Positions 16,317 through 24,372 of a DNA stretch of 64,000 nucleotides are shown here, one piece after another. The stretch covers positions 159,122 through 223,121 of the forward strand of contig JBCDDC010000003.1 in NCBI GenBank assembly GCA_039180675.1, written 5' to 3'. The stretch is from Thermohalobaculum sp039180675. Lineage in GTDB: Bacteria > Pseudomonadota > Alphaproteobacteria > Rhodobacterales > Rhodobacteraceae. Position 1 is the stretch's first letter. Every line of letters begins with the position of its first letter. The notes under the pieces were generated by a model. That model saw nothing but the letters and a program-made list of their open reading frames with translations. It did not search any database and had not been told where the DNA came from. The translations under genes were made by a program, and so were the position numbers.

Positions 16317-17504
16317 TTAGGCGGCCTTCACCATTCGCGCGAAACCTTCGGTCAGATCGTCGATAAGATCGGAGGGTGCCTCCAACCCGACATGGATCCT
16401 GAGCGTCTGGCCCTGTGGCCGGTCCGGCTTCGGCCACGGCGTCGCTGACCGGCGTTTCTCCGGCGACACCGGGATCAGCAAGCTCTCGAACCCGCCCCAG
16501 CTGTAACCCATCGCGAAATGCTCCGAATGGTCCAGCAAGGCGCTGAGGCAGGCATCGCTCGAATAGCGCTCGTCGAGGGTGAAGGCGAAGAGGGACGAGG
16601 ACCCAACGAAATCGCGGCTCCAAAGCGCATAGCCGGGATCATGCTCCATGGCCGGGTGGATGACCTCGGCGACTTCCGGCCTCGCCATCAGCCAGTGTCC
16701 AAGTTCCAGCCCGTTCTTCCAATGCCGTTCCAGCCGCACATCGATCGTGCGCAGACCCCGTGCGGCCAGAAACGTGTCGTCCGGCGAGCCGCAGAGGCCG
16801 AGCTCCTGCCAGCCTCTCTGGATCGGACCATAGGCTTCCTCAGTCGCCGTCACCGTGCCCATCACGAAATCGGAGTGTCCGCCGATGTACTTGGTGGCCG
16901 CCTGCACGGACACATCGACTCCGTGCTCGAACGGTTTGAAGTAGAGCGGGCTCGCCCAGGTGTTGTCCATGATCACGACCGCGCCGGCCTTGTGCGCTTC
17001 CTCCGCGATCGCCGGGATATCCTGCACCTCGAAGGTCCAGGACCCGGGGCTCTCGACCCAGACGACCTTCGTGTTTGTGCGGAGGTGGTCTCGAATCCCG
17101 CCACCGATCAACGGGTCGTAGTAGCTGGTCTCGATTCCGAGCCGCCGCGCCATGCCATCGCAGAAGGTTCGAACAGGACCGTACACGTTGTCCGGCACCA
17201 GCAGATGATCTCCCGAACCGAGGAAGGAGAGGATGGGGCCCGAGCATGCCTGCAGGCCCGAATTGCAGAGGCGTGTGCGGTATCCGCCCTCGAGCTGCGC
17301 CACCGCCTCCTCGAACGCGAAGGTGCCAGGCGTTCCATGCACGCCATAGGTCATACCATCGCCTGAGCGGATACTGTTCGACGCCCGCAATGCCTCCACG
17401 GTCGGGAAGACGATGGTCGAGGCATGGTAGACTGGCCGGTTCACGATGCCCGACTGCTCCGACGGATCGCGCCCGCCGGTGACGGCCTTGGTCGCATCTT
17501 TCAT
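16317..17504 (-). CDS. metC: Cystathionine beta-lyase-like PLP enzyme
   Basis: The 395-residue protein belongs to the Cys/Met metabolism PLP family. The Schiff-base lysine is in 'QAATKYIGGHSD', the phosphate site in 'YGPVRTFCDGMARRLG', and the aspartate contacting the PLP nitrogen in 'VIMDNTWASPL'. Cystathionine beta-lyase cleaves cystathionine to homocysteine, pyruvate and ammonia. Start 17504 (MKDATKAVTGG) follows a GAGGAGCGGGAA-type RBS; the extended upstream frame lacks homology. It diverges from the amino-acid ABC operon across 453 bp. Confidence 0.9.
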   Translation of the reverse strand: MKDATKAVTGGRDPSEQSGIVNRPVYHASTIVFPTVEALRASNSIRSGDGMTYGVHGTPGTFAFEEAVAQLEGGYRTRLCNSGLQACSGPILSFLGSGDHLLVPDNVYGPVRTFCDGMARRLGIETSYYDPLIGGGIRDHLRTNTKVVWVESPGSWTFEVQDIPAIAEEAHKAGAVVIMDNTWASPLYFKPFEHGVDVSVQAATKYIGGHSDFVMGTVTATEEAYGPIQRGWQELGLCGSPDDTFLAARGLRTIDVRLERHWKNGLELGHWLMARPEVAEVIHPAMEHDPGYALWSRDFVGSSSLFAFTLDERYSSDACLSALLDHSEHFAMGYSWGGFESLLIPVSPEKRRSATPWPKPDRPQGQTLRIHVGLEAPSDLIDDLTEGFARMVKAA

Positions 17505-17957
17505 GATTTCCCGCTCCTCGATGAGATGGCGCTGACACTGAGACTTATTCGTGCTGCGGTAGCATCCCCGCCTTTCCATGGCCAAGACCGATTCGGCTGC
17601 CTGACGTAGCGGAAGGTTAAAATCGCACGCTAACTCGCAATCAACGTTCAGTTCCACGCAGCTTTGCTGCCGCTTATCGGGGGCGTGTTTTCCTGAGAGG
17701 GACTTTGAAGGTGGCAAACTGAAGCAAATGGGTCAGCCTCACTGTCCAGATTCCGCCGATCGGCAATCATTAAGGCTTGTGCGGTGCCACATTCCGAGCT
17801 TTGATGAGGGTGTGGGAGGGCCTGTGGTCCTACGCTTGACGTGGCTCGATTGGGCTGCACAAGTGTGGGCGGGGTTATCCCGATAACTCGGATTGACCTC
17901 GGGCGAGAAGCCCGACCGTGCTGGGAGAGCACGGAGCAATAGGTAAGAGGTAAAACA
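17505..17957. promoter_or_regulatory. Divergent metC/aapJ intergenic region with leader hairpins
   Basis: This 453-bp gap holds no convincing gene. Just before aapJ the transcript can form two adjacent hairpins: CGGGC-GAGAA-GCCCG (17900-17914) and CCGTGCT-GGGAG-AGCACGG (17916-17934). Their position 23 to 58 bases before the ATG suggests a structured 5' leader that could affect mRNA stability or initiation. A TTGACG at 17836 could be a -35 element but no strong -10 is evident. Confidence 0.5.
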
Positions 17958-18974
17958 ATGAAAACTTCTGTGTTCCTTGGAACGCTGGCTGCGGCAGGTC
18001 TTGCAACCTCGCTCGCAACCGCGAACACCCTGGACGATGTGAAAGCTGCTGACGAGCTGAAGTGTGGCGTGTCGACCGGCCTGGTCGGTTTCGCGGCCCC
18101 TGATGCAAGCGGCGTTTGGGACGGCTTCGACGTCTCGGTTTGCCGTGCAGTTGCCGCTGCTGTTCTTGGCGACCCTTCGAAAGTGAAGTTCGTTCCGACG
18201 ACGGGTAAGACTCGCTTCACAGCGCTCGCTTCGGGCGAAGTCGACATGCTGGCGCGTAACACCACCTGGACGTTCTCGCGCGATGTCGACCTCAAGTTCG
18301 AGTTCGTCGGCGTCAACTACTATGATGGTCAGGGCTTCATGGTCCCGAAGGACCTCGGTGTCTCATCGGCCAAAGACCTCGACGGCGCCACGGTCTGCAT
18401 TCAGACCGGCACCACCACCGAGCTGAACCTTGCGGACTTCTTCCGCGCCAACAATATCAGCTACGAGCCGGTTCCGATCGAGACCAATGCTGAAGCTCAG
18501 CAAAAGTATCTGGCAAACGCATGCGACGTGTACACCACCGACGCATCGGGTCTCGCCGCGACCCGTGCAACCTTCGAGAACCCGGACGGCCACGTGGTGC
18601 TTCCCGAGATCATCTCGAAAGAGCCACTCGGGCCGCTGGTTCGCCACGGTGACAACCAGTGGGGCGACATTGTCCGCTGGACTTTGAACGCGCTGGTGAC
18701 CGCTGAAGAGCTTGGCGTGACCGCGGGCAATGTCGACGAAATGGCCAAGGGTACAAACAATCCCGAGGTCAACCGTCTTCTTGGTACCGAGGGCGACCTT
18801 GGCGGCATGCTTGGTCTCGACAAGCAGTGGGCAATGCGAGCCATCAAGACCCAGGGCAACTATGGCGAGATCTTCGATCGCAACATCGGCCCATCGACAG
18901 CGATCGGCCTTGCACGCGGTCTCAACGCCTCGTACCGCGATGGCGGATTGATCTACTCGGCGCCATTCCGCTGA
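17958..18974 (+). CDS. aapJ: General L-amino acid ABC transporter, periplasmic binding protein
   Basis: The 338-residue protein has a signal peptide ('MKTSVFLGTLAAAGLATSLA') and a type II periplasmic binding fold of the polar amino-acid class: 'LVGFAAPDASGVWDGFDVSVCRA', then 'TTGKTRFTALASGEVDMLARNTTWT'. It collects a broad set of L-amino acids; in this family the name bztA (Glu/Gln/Asp/Asn) is also used. It is first in an operon with two permeases and an ATPase. A stem-loop just after the stop probably raises its expression relative to the membrane subunits. Confidence 0.93.
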   Translation: MKTSVFLGTLAAAGLATSLATANTLDDVKAADELKCGVSTGLVGFAAPDASGVWDGFDVSVCRAVAAAVLGDPSKVKFVPTTGKTRFTALASGEVDMLARNTTWTFSRDVDLKFEFVGVNYYDGQGFMVPKDLGVSSAKDLDGATVCIQTGTTTELNLADFFRANNISYEPVPIETNAEAQQKYLANACDVYTTDASGLAATRATFENPDGHVVLPEIISKEPLGPLVRHGDNQWGDIVRWTLNALVTAEELGVTAGNVDEMAKGTNNPEVNRLLGTEGDLGGMLGLDKQWAMRAIKTQGNYGEIFDRNIGPSTAIGLARGLNASYRDGGLIYSAPFR

Positions 18975-18988
18975 TATCGACTTAAGAC

Positions 18989-19014
18989 AAGGCGCGCCCC
19001 GCGGGGCGCGCCTT
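18989..19014 (+). terminator. Intercistronic stem-loop after aapJ
   Basis: A perfect 12-bp inverted repeat AAGGCGCGCCCC-GC-GGGGCGCGCCTT lies between aapJ and aapQ with only a short T stretch after it. Such elements after binding-protein genes usually act as a partial terminator and mRNA stabiliser, giving an excess of binding protein. The function is inferred from position. Confidence 0.75.
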
Positions 19015-19079
19015 TCCACTTTAAGCGCCGACCAACAGGCGTAAGTTCAACAACTAAGTGACAGAGAGGGGTCACCGCT

Positions 19080-20318
19080 ATGTCGGTCGTGCAAGACGCA
19101 CCACCTGTCGAACGATTCCGGCTCAGCCAGCTCATCTACGACACCCGCTACAGGTCTATGACCATTCAGATCGTGGCGCTCTTCGCCTTCATGCTCGCGG
19201 TCGGCTGGCTCGTGAACAACACCATCAACAACCTCGCCGCGCTTGGGAAGGAGTTTAGCTTCGCCTTCCTCTGGCAGCCCGCGGGTTATGATGTGAACCA
19301 ACGGTTGCTCGAGTACACCTCGCAATCGACGCATGGCCGTGCTGCGGTCATGGGCATCCTGAACACACTCGTCCTTGCGGTCGTCGGCTGTATCACGGCC
19401 ACAATCATCGGCGTGCTGGCAGGTGTTGCACGACTTTCCAACAACTGGATCGTTGCAAGGATCATGACGGTATACGTCGAGGCCTTCCGGAACGTACCGA
19501 CGCTTCTCTGGATTATTCTCTTCGTTGCGCTCGTGAACGAGGTTCTCCCCGCGCCGCGTGAGTTCAGAGGTGTCGAGACCGGTGCCTTTGTCTTTACGAA
19601 CCGCGGATTTTACGGGCCGGAGGCATTGTTCTCGAACAGTCTCGGAAACATCGATGTTGCGGGATACTTCATGATCAGCATCGATTTCCTGGCTATCCTC
19701 GCTGTGGTGATCGGCGGTCTCTACATCTCTGGGCGCATCGGTGCTTGGGCTGATCAGCAGCAAGCCGACACTGGTACCCGGCCAACGGTCATCTGGTATC
19801 GCCTCGGTATTGTTTTCCTGCCCCTGATTGCGCTGCTATTGGCGCTTGGCTTCCACCTCGGCTATTCGGAGCTCAAGGGGTTCAACTTCCAGGGCGGCAC
19901 ATACATCCGCGACAGCTTTGTGGGCATGTGGCTGGCGCTGAGCCTCTATACCGGCGCCTTCATTGCCGAGAACGTGCGCGCTGGGATCATGGCGATCTCC
20001 AAGGGGCAGTCCGAGGCGGCTGGGGCCCTTGGCCTCCGTACCGGCCAGACCATGAGCCTCGTGATCCTGCCTCAGGCGCTCAGGGTCATCGTGCCGCCGC
20101 TGATCTCGCAGTACCTCAACCTGACCAAGAACACGTCGCTCGCCATCGCTGTCGGCTACATGGATGCGACAGGTACCTTGGGTGGGATCACTCTGAACCA
20201 GACGGGTCGGGAGATGGAGACGCTCCTTCTCCTCATGGCGTTCTATCTGATCATCTCTCTCTCGATCAGCTTCGTGATGAACGTCTACAATGAATCCGTG
20301 AAATTGAAGGAGCGGTGA
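19080..20318 (+). CDS. aapQ: General L-amino acid ABC transporter permease
   Basis: This 412-residue inner-membrane permease has the extended N-terminal region typical of AapQ/BztB. The HisM-type core carries the EAA loop 'AAGALGLRTGQTMSLVILPQALRVIVPP' (residues about 315-340). About eight membrane segments are visible. It lies 105 bp after aapJ, behind the intercistronic hairpin, and one base before aapM. It pairs with AapM to form the channel. Confidence 0.93.
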   Translation: MSVVQDAPPVERFRLSQLIYDTRYRSMTIQIVALFAFMLAVGWLVNNTINNLAALGKEFSFAFLWQPAGYDVNQRLLEYTSQSTHGRAAVMGILNTLVLAVVGCITATIIGVLAGVARLSNNWIVARIMTVYVEAFRNVPTLLWIILFVALVNEVLPAPREFRGVETGAFVFTNRGFYGPEALFSNSLGNIDVAGYFMISIDFLAILAVVIGGLYISGRIGAWADQQQADTGTRPTVIWYRLGIVFLPLIALLLALGFHLGYSELKGFNFQGGTYIRDSFVGMWLALSLYTGAFIAENVRAGIMAISKGQSEAAGALGLRTGQTMSLVILPQALRVIVPPLISQYLNLTKNTSLAIAVGYMDATGTLGGITLNQTGREMETLLLLMAFYLIISLSISFVMNVYNESVKLKER

Positions 20319-20319
20319 G

Positions 20320-21627
20320 ATGACCGATATCGGCTTTGTCCGCACCGAATTCCTCGATGAACAGCCACCCCCGGCGAACTCGGTCGGACCTATAAAGTGG
20401 TTGAAAGACAATCTCTTCTCGGGTCCGGTTAACTCAATCCTTTCTGTGGTTTCGATCCTTTTCATCGCGTTCATCGCGTATGAGATTGTCCCGTGGTTCG
20501 TGAACAGTTCGTGGAGCCCGGCGGAGATGTCCCTACAAGGGTGTCGTGCTGAGGCCTCGGGCGCCTGTTTCGCGGTCATCAACGAGCGCTTTTACCAGTT
20601 CATCTTCGGCTTCTATCCGGAAGATCTCTACTGGCGGCCCACGCTCGCATTCATCCTTCTCTGCGTGGCGCTGTTTCCGGTTCTCGTCGACAGCGCACCG
20701 CGGGCGCTGCTGATCCATACGGCTGTTTATCCCTTGATTGCCTATTGGTTGATTTGGGGTGGCACGATCTGGGGCCCTCTGATGGTGTTGGTTGGCCCAA
20801 TTATTGGCTACCTGATCATCAACAAGGCTCAGGGCGTTTTCGAAGGTATCGTTGGTGAGGCCTTCGGACCTCTTACGACCATGATCGCTGGTGTTCTCGC
20901 GGTGATCCTGTGGTTCCTCTTCGCAGTCAGTCCGATCTCCGGCGTGCTCAGCGATGCACTCCCGATTGGACTTACCGAGGTGGAGAGTAACGATCTGGGC
21001 GGTTTCATGCTCTCGCTGATCATCGGGGTTGTGGGCATTGCGGCGTCACTGCCAATCGGGATTTGTCTGGCACTTGGCCGCCAGTCCAACCTGCTGATTG
21101 TCAGATCCATCTGTGTGGGCTTCATCGAGTGTATGCGCGGCGTACCGCTGATCACGCTTCTCTTTGTGGCGTCCACGCTGCTTGCCTATTTCCTGCCTCC
21201 GGGCACCACGTTCGATCTGATCCTGCGGGTCTGTATCATGGTGACCTTCTTCGCCTCTGCCTACATGGCCGAGGTGATCCGGGGTGGGATCGCGGCCTTG
21301 CCAAAGGGACAGTACGAAGCAGCGGACGCAATGGGCCTCACATACTGGCAATCGATGCAACTGATCATCCTGCCCCAGGCGCTCAAGATCTCGATCCCGA
21401 ACATCGTGTCCACCTTCATCGGTCTCTTTAAAGATACGACGCTGGTCATTGTGATCGGGCTTCTGGATCCGCTGGGCCTCTCGGGAGCGATCCGCGCCGA
21501 TGCGGCCTGGAACGGGATCGTTTGGGAGCTCTACGGCTTCATCGCGCTCTTCTTCTTCATCTTCTGCTTCGGCATGTCTCGTTACGCAATGTACCTCGAG
21601 AACAAGCTGAAGACCGATCACCGCTAA
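20320..21627 (+). CDS. aapM: General L-amino acid ABC transporter permease
   Basis: The 435-residue second permease has a long N-terminal membrane region, then the conserved core with 'FIECMRGVPLITLLF' and the EAA loop 'AADAMGLTYWQSMQLIILPQALKISIPN'. It is the expected partner of AapQ in size and order. The start codon lies one base after the aapQ stop with a GGAGCGG site, consistent with translational coupling. Confidence 0.93.
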   Translation: MTDIGFVRTEFLDEQPPPANSVGPIKWLKDNLFSGPVNSILSVVSILFIAFIAYEIVPWFVNSSWSPAEMSLQGCRAEASGACFAVINERFYQFIFGFYPEDLYWRPTLAFILLCVALFPVLVDSAPRALLIHTAVYPLIAYWLIWGGTIWGPLMVLVGPIIGYLIINKAQGVFEGIVGEAFGPLTTMIAGVLAVILWFLFAVSPISGVLSDALPIGLTEVESNDLGGFMLSLIIGVVGIAASLPIGICLALGRQSNLLIVRSICVGFIECMRGVPLITLLFVASTLLAYFLPPGTTFDLILRVCIMVTFFASAYMAEVIRGGIAALPKGQYEAADAMGLTYWQSMQLIILPQALKISIPNIVSTFIGLFKDTTLVIVIGLLDPLGLSGAIRADAAWNGIVWELYGFIALFFFIFCFGMSRYAMYLENKLKTDHR

Positions 21628-21639
21628 GGAGGACCTGAG

Positions 21640-22461
21640 ATGTCCCAGAACGTAGATATGGGTGAATTCGACGAGCATATGCCGGAAGGGCACGAGCCCG
21701 ATCGCTCGAAGATGCAGGTCTCCGACGAGGTCGCGATCGAGATCCGGGGAATGAACAAGTGGTACGGGGAATTCCACGTGCTGCGCGACATCAACCTGAC
21801 CGTCAACCGGGGCGAGCGGATCGTCATCTGCGGCCCGTCAGGCTCGGGCAAGTCGACCCTGATCCGGTGCATCAACCGGCTGGAGGAGCATCAGCGCGGC
21901 GATATCATCGTCGACGGGACAGAGCTGAACTCGGACCTCAAGAACCTCGACAAGGTGCGCGCCGAGGTCGGCATGTGCTTCCAGCATTTCAACCTCTTCC
22001 CGCATCTGACGATCATGGAGAACTGCACGCTGGCCCCGATCTGGGTGCGCAAGACGCCCAAGAAAGAGGCGGAAGACACGGCGATGCATTTCCTCGAGAA
22101 GGTGAAGATCCCGGAACAGGCCTACAAGTATCCGGGTCAGCTCTCGGGTGGTCAGCAGCAGCGGGTGGCAATCGCCCGCTCGCTCTGTATGAAGCCCAGG
22201 ATCATGCTGTTCGACGAGCCGACCTCAGCGCTCGACCCGGAGATGATCAAGGAGGTGCTCGACACCATGATCAGCCTCGCCGAGGAGGGCATGACCATGC
22301 TTTGCGTCACCCACGAGATGGGATTCGCCCGCAAAGTCGCGAACCGGGTGATCTTTATGGACGCGGGTCAGATCGTGGAGCAGAACGAGCCGGAAGAGTT
22401 CTTCATGAACCCGAAATCCGAGCGGACGCAGCTCTTCCTCAGTCAGATCCTGGGCCACTAG
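21640..22461 (+). CDS. aapP: General L-amino acid ABC transporter ATPase
   Basis: The 273-residue ATPase powers the Aap system. Walker A is 'GPSGSGKST', the signature is 'LSGGQQQRVAIARSL', Walker B is 'IMLFDEPTSALDPEM' and the switch histidine is in 'CVTHEMGFA'. A short acidic N-terminal extension of about 30 residues precedes the ABC core. It is last in the operon, 12 bp after aapM with an AAGGAGG ribosome site. A terminator-like hairpin follows about 200 bp downstream. Confidence 0.96.
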   Translation: MSQNVDMGEFDEHMPEGHEPDRSKMQVSDEVAIEIRGMNKWYGEFHVLRDINLTVNRGERIVICGPSGSGKSTLIRCINRLEEHQRGDIIVDGTELNSDLKNLDKVRAEVGMCFQHFNLFPHLTIMENCTLAPIWVRKTPKKEAEDTAMHFLEKVKIPEQAYKYPGQLSGGQQQRVAIARSLCMKPRIMLFDEPTSALDPEMIKEVLDTMISLAEEGMTMLCVTHEMGFARKVANRVIFMDAGQIVEQNEPEEFFMNPKSERTQLFLSQILGH

Positions 22462-22666
22462 AAGCCACGTGCGATTGTTTTGTTGCGCCGCAGCAACCGT
22501 GCCGCGGCGCGTGCGTTACAACAATGTCACGCTCGCTCGCAAACTCTTTATCTATCAGAGAAATATTCTCAGCGGCATTGCCTTTGGCTGTGCTGTTGGC
22601 GAAACAAAATCCAGTGAATAGATCCTTGGCCAGCAACGGAGGGGGAGCCGTGGCACGAGGGTCGAG

Positions 22667-22704
22667 ACCGCCGGAGTGTGCTTTGCCGCGCCCCGGCGGT
22701 TTTT
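22667..22704 (+). terminator. Rho-independent terminator
   Basis: ACCGCCGG and CCGGCGGT form an 8-bp stem around an 18-base loop, followed immediately by TTTT, pointing rightward. It would end aap transcription or a small RNA from the preceding region. Confidence 0.7.
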
Positions 22705-22752
22705 CATTTGCGGGGTCATTTCATCTGCGCCACGAGGGAGCCTAGCTCGCCC

Positions 22753-22768
22753 TGTGACGGTTGTCACA
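22753..22768. promoter_or_regulatory. CRP/FNR-superfamily-like palindrome
   Basis: TGTGACGGTTGTCACA has 6-bp perfect arms and matches TGTGA-N6-TCACA exactly. It lies 86 bp before the start of the small membrane-peptide ORF at 22855. Three similar palindromes occur upstream of gap. Which regulator binds is not known from the sequence. Confidence 0.55.
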
Positions 22769-22854
22769 TAATGGGACAGAGAGAATCAGCATACTGGCGC
22801 CGTGATCTGGGGCTGTCGGATCACGAAGTTCACAGTTTTCGTTGGAGAACCCCG

Positions 22855-22932
22855 ATGACTTACCTCGCATACTACCCTCTTGTGGTAGTTGTCTCGTTCG
22901 GCCTGCTTGTTGGTACGGCTGTAATGATCTGA
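22855..22932 (+). CDS. 25-residue hydrophobic membrane peptide (small ORF)
   Basis: The ORF encodes MTYLAYYPLVVVVSFGLLVG plus TAVMI, a single predicted transmembrane helix with almost no soluble part. A GGAGAA ribosome site lies 7 bases upstream of the ATG, and a CRP-like palindrome lies 86 bp upstream. I do not recognise a family; it is not CydX- or KdpF-like in an obvious way. The next gene is convergent. Evidence is RBS plus hydrophobicity only. Confidence 0.45.
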   Translation: MTYLAYYPLVVVVSFGLLVGTAVMI

Positions 22933-22969
22933 GGCGGACCGCAAGGTCACAGCGGGGCGGCCTGCAAAC

Positions 22970-23503
22970 TTAGCTGTCGCCGTCCCGCTCTTTGAGCTCA
23001 CGTGGAACTGCAAAATCGACGAACCGCGCGCTCTTGTAGTCAAGCTCCGACCAATTCTTAATATCGAACTCCAACACCGCCGCGGCGCCTGTTGGGAAAT
23101 GCTCGAATGCGCGGGCGCACCGGGGACGCACCACGTCCGCCGATAATTTGCGTGTGAGCGCGCCGATCCCTGGCTGATGGCCCACAAGCAAGACCGTGTC
23201 GCAATCCTTCGGGAGGCTGCTCAGCCGATTGCGCATGTCATCGGGCGGCGCGTGGTAGAGCGATTTGTCGACCTCGGGCGAGGGGAGATCGGGCAGGATT
23301 TCCTTCATCCTCTTCACCGTCTGCCTGGTTCGCTTGGCAGAGGAGCAGAGAACCGTGTCCGGAAGGTGCTTGCGATGCGCGAGCCATTGCGCGATCACCG
23401 GCGCTGCGGCCTTGCCGCGCTTGTTCAGCGGGCGGTCGTGATCCTCCACGGTCGGATCGCTCCAACTCGACTTCGCATGTCGCAGAAGAATCACCTTTTT
23501 CAT
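22970..23503 (-). CDS. SixA-like histidine phosphatase
   Basis: The 177-residue protein is a short histidine-phosphatase-superfamily member. 'ILLRHAKSSW' near the N-terminus provides the catalytic His in the RHA variant typical of SixA, and 'VLLVGHQPGIG' provides the second His. 'DHDRPLNKRGKAAAPVIAQWL' and 'CSSAKRTRQTVKRM' complete the pattern. SixA removes phosphate from phosphohistidine domains, possibly in the nitrogen PTS, whose ptsN gene is also in this window. That partner is inference. Confidence 0.85.
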   Translation of the reverse strand: MKKVILLRHAKSSWSDPTVEDHDRPLNKRGKAAAPVIAQWLAHRKHLPDTVLCSSAKRTRQTVKRMKEILPDLPSPEVDKSLYHAPPDDMRNRLSSLPKDCDTVLLVGHQPGIGALTRKLSADVVRPRCARAFEHFPTGAAAVLEFDIKNWSELDYKSARFVDFAVPRELKERDGDS

Positions 23504-23536
23504 GGTGACAATCTCAAACGGGTCGCCTGTGCCGCG

Positions 23537-24199
23537 TCAATCACTGGCCGCCAAGGAGGCCTCGTTTCTCGACCGTCTGAAGGCTTCCATATGAAACCTT
23601 CGTTGCGGCAGAGGCGGCGGCTCGCCGATGGGGCAGGCGAGGCGGACCTTGCAACCGGAAAGACACTCCGCGCCAGCGGCCGAGTTGATATGCCCGACGC
23701 ATTTGGGAACGTCGTAGCTGCCGTCTGCGAACGCATCGACGGGGCAGGCGCTGACGCAGGGCGCGGCACAGCCGAGGCAGGGGTCTCCGCCGGCCGGGCG
23801 GGGGAATCCCCGGCTCTCCTGAAATCCCAGCGCGCCGCGGTATGACATCCAAAGCCCGCGGGAAGGCGAGACCTGCATCGCGACAGGGGAGCTACGGGCG
23901 CCTTCGCCCTCGACCGCCCAACGCAGAAACGGTTGCCAGGGCGGCCCGCCGAAGGGGAAGAGCGCGGTCGCACCAAGGTCAGAGGCGACGGCCGCGATCA
24001 CTCTGCTGCTCCATCGGTCGAGCGGATCCCGCCGCCCGTCCCGCGCCTCAGGGCTTACCTGGAATACTTCCCACATCCGCGCCCCGTCGGCGCCGATAAG
24101 CGCGATCTCGGCGAATGCAGAACCTTCCGCTGAAGGAGCTGGTGCAAAGCTGCCTGTGATACGGAGGCCTTGGGTTGCTAGCGCGTCTTCCGCAGTCAT
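23537..24199 (-). CDS. 4Fe-4S ferredoxin-like protein
   Basis: The 220-residue protein ends in an iron-sulphur region with two cysteine clusters, 'CLGCAAPCVSACP' and 'CLSGCKVRLACP', a pattern shared with QueG-type epoxyqueuosine reductases. The upstream 140 residues do not contain the full cobalamin domain expected of QueG, so this is probably a diverged relative acting as an electron carrier or reductase. Start 24199 (MTAEDALATQG) is chosen; an upstream ATG at 24250 would add 17 residues. Confidence 0.72.
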   Translation of the reverse strand: MTAEDALATQGLRITGSFAPAPSAEGSAFAEIALIGADGARMWEVFQVSPEARDGRRDPLDRWSSRVIAAVASDLGATALFPFGGPPWQPFLRWAVEGEGARSSPVAMQVSPSRGLWMSYRGALGFQESRGFPRPAGGDPCLGCAAPCVSACPVDAFADGSYDVPKCVGHINSAAGAECLSGCKVRLACPIGEPPPLPQRRFHMEAFRRSRNEASLAASD

Positions 24200-24372
24200 C
24201 AGCGCTCGCCCCGGTTCGCCGCAAAGCGGATGGGGTTTGCAAGAGGCCATCGGTGGCAGCAATTAGGGTGACGCAGAGCCATGTCGGCACTTTGCCTTGA
24301 TAGTCGGTCAGATCAAGATCGCGCTTTCAGCGAGCGCTGCCGAGGGCCTTTTGTTCTGTGTGAACAAATCGG

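Larger units (their letters stand above)
22462..22854. other. Intergenic region after aapP with hairpins and CRP-like palindrome
   Basis: These 393 bp hold no gene I can support. They contain the short palindrome GAGAA-ATA-TTCTC at 22558-22570, a rho-independent terminator at 22667-22704 and a CRP-like site at 22753-22768. The stretch between the AT-rich palindrome and the terminator (about 140 bases) could be either the aapP 3' UTR or an independent small RNA. Confidence 0.45.

Noticed and set aside
17775..17789. Sigma-54-like promoter on the minus strand (GG-N10-GC: TGGCACCGCACAAGC)
   Set aside because: The -24 part is good but the -12 part reads AAGC instead of TTGC, and it lies about 270 bp from metC; I judge it chance-level.
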